Source: Planctomycetota bacterium
GTDB lineage: Bacteria > Planctomycetota > Planctomycetia > Planctomycetales > Planctomycetaceae
Length of the DNA stretch: 64,000 bases
Assembly (NCBI GenBank): GCA_027618475.1
Contig: JAQCEJ010000005.1
Location: 40,023 to 104,022 of the forward strand
Reading direction: 5' to 3'
Part shown: positions 60,082 to 64,000 of the stretch, one piece after another
How positions within the stretch are numbered: the first letter of the stretch is position 1
Layout of the letters: each line of letters opens with the position of its first letter
The notes under the pieces: model-generated
Told to the model about the DNA's origin: nothing
Database searches by the model: none
Seen by the model: only the letters and a program-made list of their open reading frames with translations
Translations under genes and position numbers: made by a program

Positions 60082-60887
60082 CAGCGGGTCTCCGGAACGG
60101 CGATTCGTTGACCGACCTGATCGAGCAAGGCGAGTTTTCCTCCGTATGTTTTTCGCAGGTTTTCAACCGTAAAAACATCCTCGGTAGGTCCGGCGGCAAT
60201 AAGATGCAGGTTGAGCAGAAGAACGTCGTCGAAATATTCGGTGACCGTCTGCAAATCGTGATGCACGACCAGGGCCGTCTTTCCCTGAGTCTGTAACTCT
60301 CGCAGCAAATCGACAATTGCCCGCTCAGTCGCGGCGTCCACACCGGTGAACGGCTCGTCCATCAGATATAAATCGGCCTCCTGCACGAGAGCCCGCGCAA
60401 GAAAGACGCGCTGCTGCTGTCCTCCCGAAAGTTGACTGATCTGCCGGCGGGCGAACGCGGCCATGCCGAGCCGATCGAGGGCCTGCATGGCGAGTTCTTT
60501 GAATTTTTTCGTAACGGGCCGGCACCAGCCAATCTGTCGATAGAGTCCCATCGCAACAACATCAAGCGCGCTGACGGGGAAATCCCAATCGACGCTGCCG
60601 CGCTGCGGCACGTAGGCCACGCGGTTCCGTTGCTGCCGATAGGGTTGTCCGAAAAACTGCACCACTCCCGAGACGCGGGGAACGAGATCGAGAACGGCGC
60701 GAATGAGCGTGCTTTTTCCCGCCCCGTTCGGCCCGACGATCGCCACGAGCTTGCCAACCGGGGCATCGTAATCGACGTTCCACAATACCGGCTTGCGATC
60801 GTATGCGACGGTCATGTCGTCGATGGTCAAAGGCGACGTTACAGGATGTTCGGGTGGAGTGCGTGATGTGGCGGCATCGGTGGACAT
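60081..60887 (-). CDS. Metal ABC transporter ATP-binding protein
   Basis: A 268-residue ATPase of the ZnuC/MntB type. Walker [10 protein letters not shown], the signature [15 protein letters not shown] and Walker [17 protein letters not shown] are followed by the switch His in VVHHDLQTV. It energises import of Mn2+, Zn2+ or Fe2+ across the inner membrane. Start ATG 60887. It follows the binding-protein gene (stop 60984) by 96 bases and overlaps the next permease gene by one base, so it is in the middle of the operon. The N-terminal tail ([20 protein letters not shown]) is unusual but short. Confidence 0.95.
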   Translation of the reverse strand: MSTDAATSRTPPEHPVTSPLTIDDMTVAYDRKPVLWNVDYDAPVGKLVAIVGPNGAGKSTLIRAVLDLVPRVSGVVQFFGQPYRQQRNRVAYVPQRGSVDWDFPVSALDVVAMGLYRQIGWCRPVTKKFKELAMQALDRLGMAAFARRQISQLSGGQQQRVFLARALVQEADLYLMDEPFTGVDAATERAIVDLLRELQTQGKTALVVHHDLQTVTEYFDDVLLLNLHLIAAGPTEDVFTVENLRKTYGGKLALLDQVGQRIAVPETR

Positions 60888-60983
60888 GGAATACTCATGG
60901 ATTTCCCGTTCTCCAGGCTTTACCTGGGAACGACTGGATGTCTTTGTTTCACATAGCTCTGATCGTGTCAGTTGTCGAGTCGA

Positions 60984-62057
60984 CTACTTCACGGGTTTTA
61001 ACTTCCCTTGAAATCCCGTCTCAGGAGCTTCGCCTCCCAGCGATCGTGCGATTGTCGTCGCATTGTGATCGATCATGCCGATATACGTTCCTTCGTAGGT
61101 ACCGGCGACCCCCATCGCGTCGGAAAACAGCTCGCCGCCGATGTGAATGTCGACTCCTTTTTGGCGCACTCCCTCGACAACCGCTTGTATGTTCTTCGGT
61201 GGAACGCTCGACTCGACGAAAATCGCCTTCAACCGACGCTCGGCGATGTACTCGACAAGACGGTTGACGTCATCGACACCCGCCTCGGATTCGGTTGAGA
61301 GCCCCTGCACCGAGCGGATTTCGATATCGTACGCACGGGAAAAATACTCGAACGCATCGTGGGCCGTTACGAGCACGCGCTGCGTCTTTGGAATCGATGA
61401 AATGACCCCACGAACGTAATCGTCAAGCTGCTTCAATTCGACGCGATAGGCATCACAACGTGAACGGTACAACTCGGCGTGAGGAGGATCGAAGTCGGAC
61501 AAAATGCCGGCGACATTTTCGACACACTCGCTCCAGGCCGAGACATCCATCCAGACGTGAGGATCCCAATGCCCCGCGAATGACGGAGGCTCGAGCAGAT
61601 ACTTTTCGTCGATTCCTTCCGTCACCGGGAAAACCGGCTTTCCCGAACGCCCGACGCTGACGAACGTGTCTCCCATACGACCTTCGAGCATCAACCCGGA
61701 ATAGATAACCAGATCGGCGTTGAAAAGTGCCTTCACATCGTTTCGCGAAGGGCTATGCAGGTGCGGATCGACGGATGCTCCGATGAGGCCGTTTACGTCA
61801 CCCTGCTCACCCGCGATCTGCTTGACAATATCGGTGACCATTCCTGTTGTGGTAACGATCCGGATCGGATACGGCCCGTCGTATGTCGCACCGGTAACGC
61901 TCGCCACACGAGAGGATGCCGACGGCGGATCCGATTGTCCTGAATCGCAACCGACGATGACGGCCAGCAGAAGCATAGCACCGATGGTGCCATGTCGCCG
62001 CCGGACCGTTATCCCCGAAGTCTCTGAATTGAATTTCGAACTCGTGCTGTTATTCAT
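60984..62057 (-). CDS. Metal ABC transporter substrate-binding lipoprotein (ZnuA/MntC type)
   Basis: A 357-residue cluster A-I binding lipoprotein. The leader ends AMLLLAVIVGC with Cys as lipobox. The metal ligands appear as His in SVDPHLHSPSRND, His in GHWDPHVWMD, Glu or His in VTAHDAFEYFSRAYDI and Asp in IGMIDHNATTIARSLGG. The loop between the first two His is short, with no long His-rich stretch, which speaks more for Mn or Fe than for Zn, but this is weak. ATG 62057 with GGCGAG upstream was chosen; ATG 62081 in frame lacks a site. It is the first gene of the metal operon and lies just downstream of the palindrome at 62091-62106. Confidence 0.93.
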   Translation of the reverse strand: MNNSTSSKFNSETSGITVRRRHGTIGAMLLLAVIVGCDSGQSDPPSASSRVASVTGATYDGPYPIRIVTTTGMVTDIVKQIAGEQGDVNGLIGASVDPHLHSPSRNDVKALFNADLVIYSGLMLEGRMGDTFVSVGRSGKPVFPVTEGIDEKYLLEPPSFAGHWDPHVWMDVSAWSECVENVAGILSDFDPPHAELYRSRCDAYRVELKQLDDYVRGVISSIPKTQRVLVTAHDAFEYFSRAYDIEIRSVQGLSTESEAGVDDVNRLVEYIAERRLKAIFVESSVPPKNIQAVVEGVRQKGVDIHIGGELFSDAMGVAGTYEGTYIGMIDHNATTIARSLGGEAPETGFQGKLKPVK

Positions 62058-62090
62058 ATGTGTCTCGCCGATAACTCCCATACATCAAAT

Positions 62091-62106
62091 TGTAGCCTAT
62101 GCTACA
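62091..62106. promoter_or_regulatory. Candidate metal-responsive operator
   Basis: TGTAGCCTATGCTACA is a 6-4-6 inverted repeat, 34 bases upstream of the binding-protein start. On the minus strand a GCATAAT-like -10 lies just before it, so a repressor bound here would block transcription. DtxR-family proteins bind such short palindromes. No copy was recognised elsewhere in the window. This is inference. Confidence 0.45.
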
Positions 62107-62185
62107 TATTATGCCATACCGGGGGCGATTTGAAAAGACCGGCGAGTTAGCAGTCCATTGAAAATGAGGGATGATCAAATCGTGT

Positions 62186-62280
62186 GTGCCACGGGTGGCT
62201 TGTCCACCCCTGTTATTTCGATGTCTCACAAGCACACTGTCAGACAAGCACACTGCCGGACAAGCCGGCAGTACCACCCT
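62186..62280. repeat. Dispersed repeat between the metal operon and DAHP synthase
   Basis: A GGGTGGCTTGTCCACCC hairpin (62193-62209), a 16-base-period direct repeat ACAAGCACACTG (62228 and 62244), and a palindrome with arms ACTGCCGG/CCGGCAGT (62252-62272). It separates the DAHP synthase stop (62329) from the metal operon promoter. Confidence 0.7.
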
Positions 62281-62328
62281 TTTTTCAACACGCTGTTAGG
62301 GGCGCAAAAGTCTGCTAATTCAGGCGAA

Positions 62329-63393
62329 TCAGCGTGCAGCCAGCGATTCGGCAGAGAGCTTTTCGTGAGCCGAGAGAATGAGATGTTCGGTCTCTTCCCA
62401 GCCGATGCAGCCGTCGGTGATCGAGATGCCATAGGCGAGTTCGGCGGGTTTGCTCGTCAACTTCTGGAGACCCGGCAGGATGTTGCTTTCGAGCATCAGG
62501 CCGATGATCGTATCGTTTCCTGCCAGTCGCTGTTCGATGACGGCATTCCAGACTTCCGACTGCCGACGATAATCTTTGTTTGAATTGGCATGACTGCAAT
62601 CGACCATGAAGCGAGGTGAGAGTCCGGCCTTCGTGAGTTGCTCGGTGGCAATCTTCAGATCGTCGGGCGAGTAATTGGGGCCGGAACGTCCGCCGCGGAG
62701 AATCAAGAAACCGACGGGATTCCCCGTCGTGTTGACGATGCAGGTCCGACCATCGGAATCGATTCCCAGGAAACAATGAGGACTGCATGCCGCCTGCATG
62801 GCGTTAATGGCAACGTCGAGATTGCCGTCAGTTCCGTTCTTGTAGCCGACCGGCATCGACAGTCCGCTGGCCATCTGGCGATGCGTGGGTGATTCGGTCG
62901 TTCGGGCCCCAATTGCGGCGAGCGCGATCAAATCGGCAATGTACTGCGGGGTGATCGGTTCAAGAAGTTCGGTAACCGAGGGAAGTTTCACTCGTGTGAC
63001 TTCGAGAAGAATCTCGCGAGCGAGCCGTAACCCCGTCGACACATCGAACGTATCGTCAAGATGCGGGTCGTTAATGAGACCTTTCCAGCCGAGTGTCGTG
63101 CGCGGTTTCTCGAAATAGACACGCATGACCAGCAGGAGCTGGTCAGAGACTTTTTCGGCGAGTTCCGATAACCGGCGTGCGTAATCCAACGCAGCCGCTT
63201 TGTCGTGAATCGAACAGGGTCCGACGGTGATGATCAGCCGTTTGTCTTCTCCGGCGAGAATTTTGTCGATTTGATCGCGCCATTGCGTGACCAATAAGGC
63301 ATCGTCATCGGAAGCGGGAAGTTCTTCGCGCAACATTTGCGGCGAAGGAAGCGGGATCGTTTCCCGAATGTGGATATTTTGGGTCTGAGGCAT
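62329..63393 (-). CDS. 3-deoxy-7-phosphoheptulonate (DAHP) synthase, class I
   Basis: A 354-residue enzyme of the AroF/AroG/AroH type, condensing phosphoenolpyruvate and erythrose 4-phosphate in the first step of the shikimate pathway. The motifs are in place: VGPCSIHDKAAA (metal Cys), YFEKPRTTLGWKGLINDP, GARTTESPTHRQMASGLSMP, VDCSHANSNKDY (metal His), LMLESNI (metal Glu) and SITDGCIGWEET (metal Asp). The residues deciding feedback by Phe, Tyr or Trp cannot be read with confidence, so no isozyme symbol is given. ATG 63393 has GAGAG upstream; a TTG 18 bases upstream is an alternative. Confidence 0.95.
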   Translation of the reverse strand: MPQTQNIHIRETIPLPSPQMLREELPASDDDALLVTQWRDQIDKILAGEDKRLIITVGPCSIHDKAAALDYARRLSELAEKVSDQLLLVMRVYFEKPRTTLGWKGLINDPHLDDTFDVSTGLRLAREILLEVTRVKLPSVTELLEPITPQYIADLIALAAIGARTTESPTHRQMASGLSMPVGYKNGTDGNLDVAINAMQAACSPHCFLGIDSDGRTCIVNTTGNPVGFLILRGGRSGPNYSPDDLKIATEQLTKAGLSPRFMVDCSHANSNKDYRRQSEVWNAVIEQRLAGNDTIIGLMLESNILPGLQKLTSKPAELAYGISITDGCIGWEETEHLILSAHEKLSAESLAAR

Positions 63394-63667
63394 GATTGAT
63401 TCTCTCGGCAATTGATGATGAATCGAACGTTATCGAACACTGTCACGTCCGATTTCTGGTAAAAGCGTGGAGTTGACCTAATTTTGCAACGGAACTCCGA
63501 CCGTGTTATTTTAACGCGGTTAAGGATGGTTGTCAGCGGGGCGGATTTTGAAAATCGGCTGGAAGTTGAAATGAAGCAATGACGGTGCTCGACAGCATAG
63601 CCTTTTGTACATATTTTCTATAACTTTTATTGGAAAAGACTTCCCCACGTTGCACCGGAGTATCGAC

Positions 63668-63937
63668 GTGATCAATTTCCATCCTGGGTATGGGACGATT
63701 CTGTATTGTTGTTTTGACCATCAAGAAGAGCCGGAGATGATCAAGACGCGTCCCGTAATTGTCGTCTCAAGAAAAAATGGAAATGTGAAGTTATGCACGG
63801 TGATACCGCTTTCAGGAACCGAACCGGTTCCTATTGAACCTTGGCATCATGCGTTGAACCTTGAAAAATTGCCGAGGCAGTTGCAGAAAAATTCGAATGG
63901 GTGGTGGGCAAAATGCGATTGCGTCGCATCGGTGTAA
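63668..63937 (+). CDS. PemK/MazF-like protein (YifN type), C-terminally shortened
   Basis: An 89-residue protein from GTG 63668 (GGAG eight bases upstream): INFHPGYGTILYCCFDHQEE, PEMIKTRPVIVVSRKNGNVK, LCTVIPLSGTEPVPIEPWHH and WWAKCDCVASV. This matches PemK-like proteins of the COG3692 group, RNA-cleaving toxins or relatives. Family members go on for about 30 more residues after the WxKCDxVxxVS stretch (usually SFxRLD); here TAA follows VASV at once. No antitoxin gene is next to it, though the window ends soon after. It may be inactive, or a shortened but folded form. The frame can be extended back to TTG 63605, without family match. Confidence 0.7.
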   Translation: MINFHPGYGTILYCCFDHQEEPEMIKTRPVIVVSRKNGNVKLCTVIPLSGTEPVPIEPWHHALNLEKLPRQLQKNSNGWWAKCDCVASV

Positions 63938-64000
63938 ACACCGGTCAGAAAATGTAGCACCCGTCGGAGCAAAAACGTAGCGCTGCTTCTGAGAGGTTCG

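Noticed and set aside
62228..62272. Short CRISPR or tandem repeat (ACAAGCACACTG twice)
   Set aside because: Only two units with 16-base spacing, part of a palindromic dispersed repeat.

Overview
The window looks like chromosomal DNA from a member of the Planctomycetota. The markers are two very large secreted cytochrome-c proteins of planctomycete type (21199-24336, 35340-38708), DUF1559 proteins (one with a prepilin-like leader), a sigma factor with an HTH-rich N-terminal extension, many secreted proteins and lipoproteins of unknown function, and abundant intergenic palindromic repeats. No rRNA, tRNA or CRISPR array was recognised.

Layout. 1-2950: 3' truncated (runs off the window) giant secreted protein with beta-propeller, degenerate PIG-L-like, helical and CBM9-like parts. 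3171-10869: 2-hydroxyacid dehydrogenase, pyrophosphatase (ppa), hemerythrin-like protein, DnaA-like ATPase without domain I, aldo/keto reductase, YbaK deacylase, DUF420 protein, zinc-ribbon membrane protein. 11608-15054: unusual sigma factor and serA. 15395-19590: an unrecognised pair of envelope proteins, the first frameshifted. 19604-21171: small mobile island with REP-like repeats, a RAYT transposase, an antitoxin and a decayed VapC. 21199-33902: cytochrome-c propeller protein, thrS, a membrane protein/ATPase/HigA-like cluster, a MITE-like element, an esterase, a SlyX-like protein, citrate synthase and a sialidase-like protein. 34103-41069: DUF1559 and PSD1 proteins and small lipoproteins. 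41070-45623: gene-poor, partly decayed region. 45624-51727: MoxR/ChlI-like ATPase, sigma-54 activator with GAF-type sensing, two Gly/Tyr/Asn-rich secreted paralogues, HEAT lipoprotein. 51734-57038: M20 peptidase, envelope proteins and an LplT-like MFS carrier. 57133-62057: metal ABC importer operon. 62329-63937: DAHP synthase and a shortened PemK-like toxin.

The most interesting system is the metal ABC importer (transcribed 62057 to 57133): binding lipoprotein, ATPase and two permeases, each permease carrying a C-terminal DtxR/MntR-like domain. This recalls the chlamydial YtgABCD system, where only one permease (YtgCR) is fused to a repressor. A 6-4-6 palindrome just upstream of the operon (62091-62106) is a candidate operator, which would close a self-regulating loop. 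Second is the sigma factor at 11608-13278, with three predicted HTH units before region 1.2 and no recognisable region 3.

Two genes (15395-16956 and 40072-41069) are each broken by what looks like one missing base in a five-base homopolymer, so sequencing error should be excluded before calling them pseudogenes. Starts were re-chosen from Shine-Dalgarno sequences and signal peptides wherever the longest frame began at TTG/GTG or far upstream.
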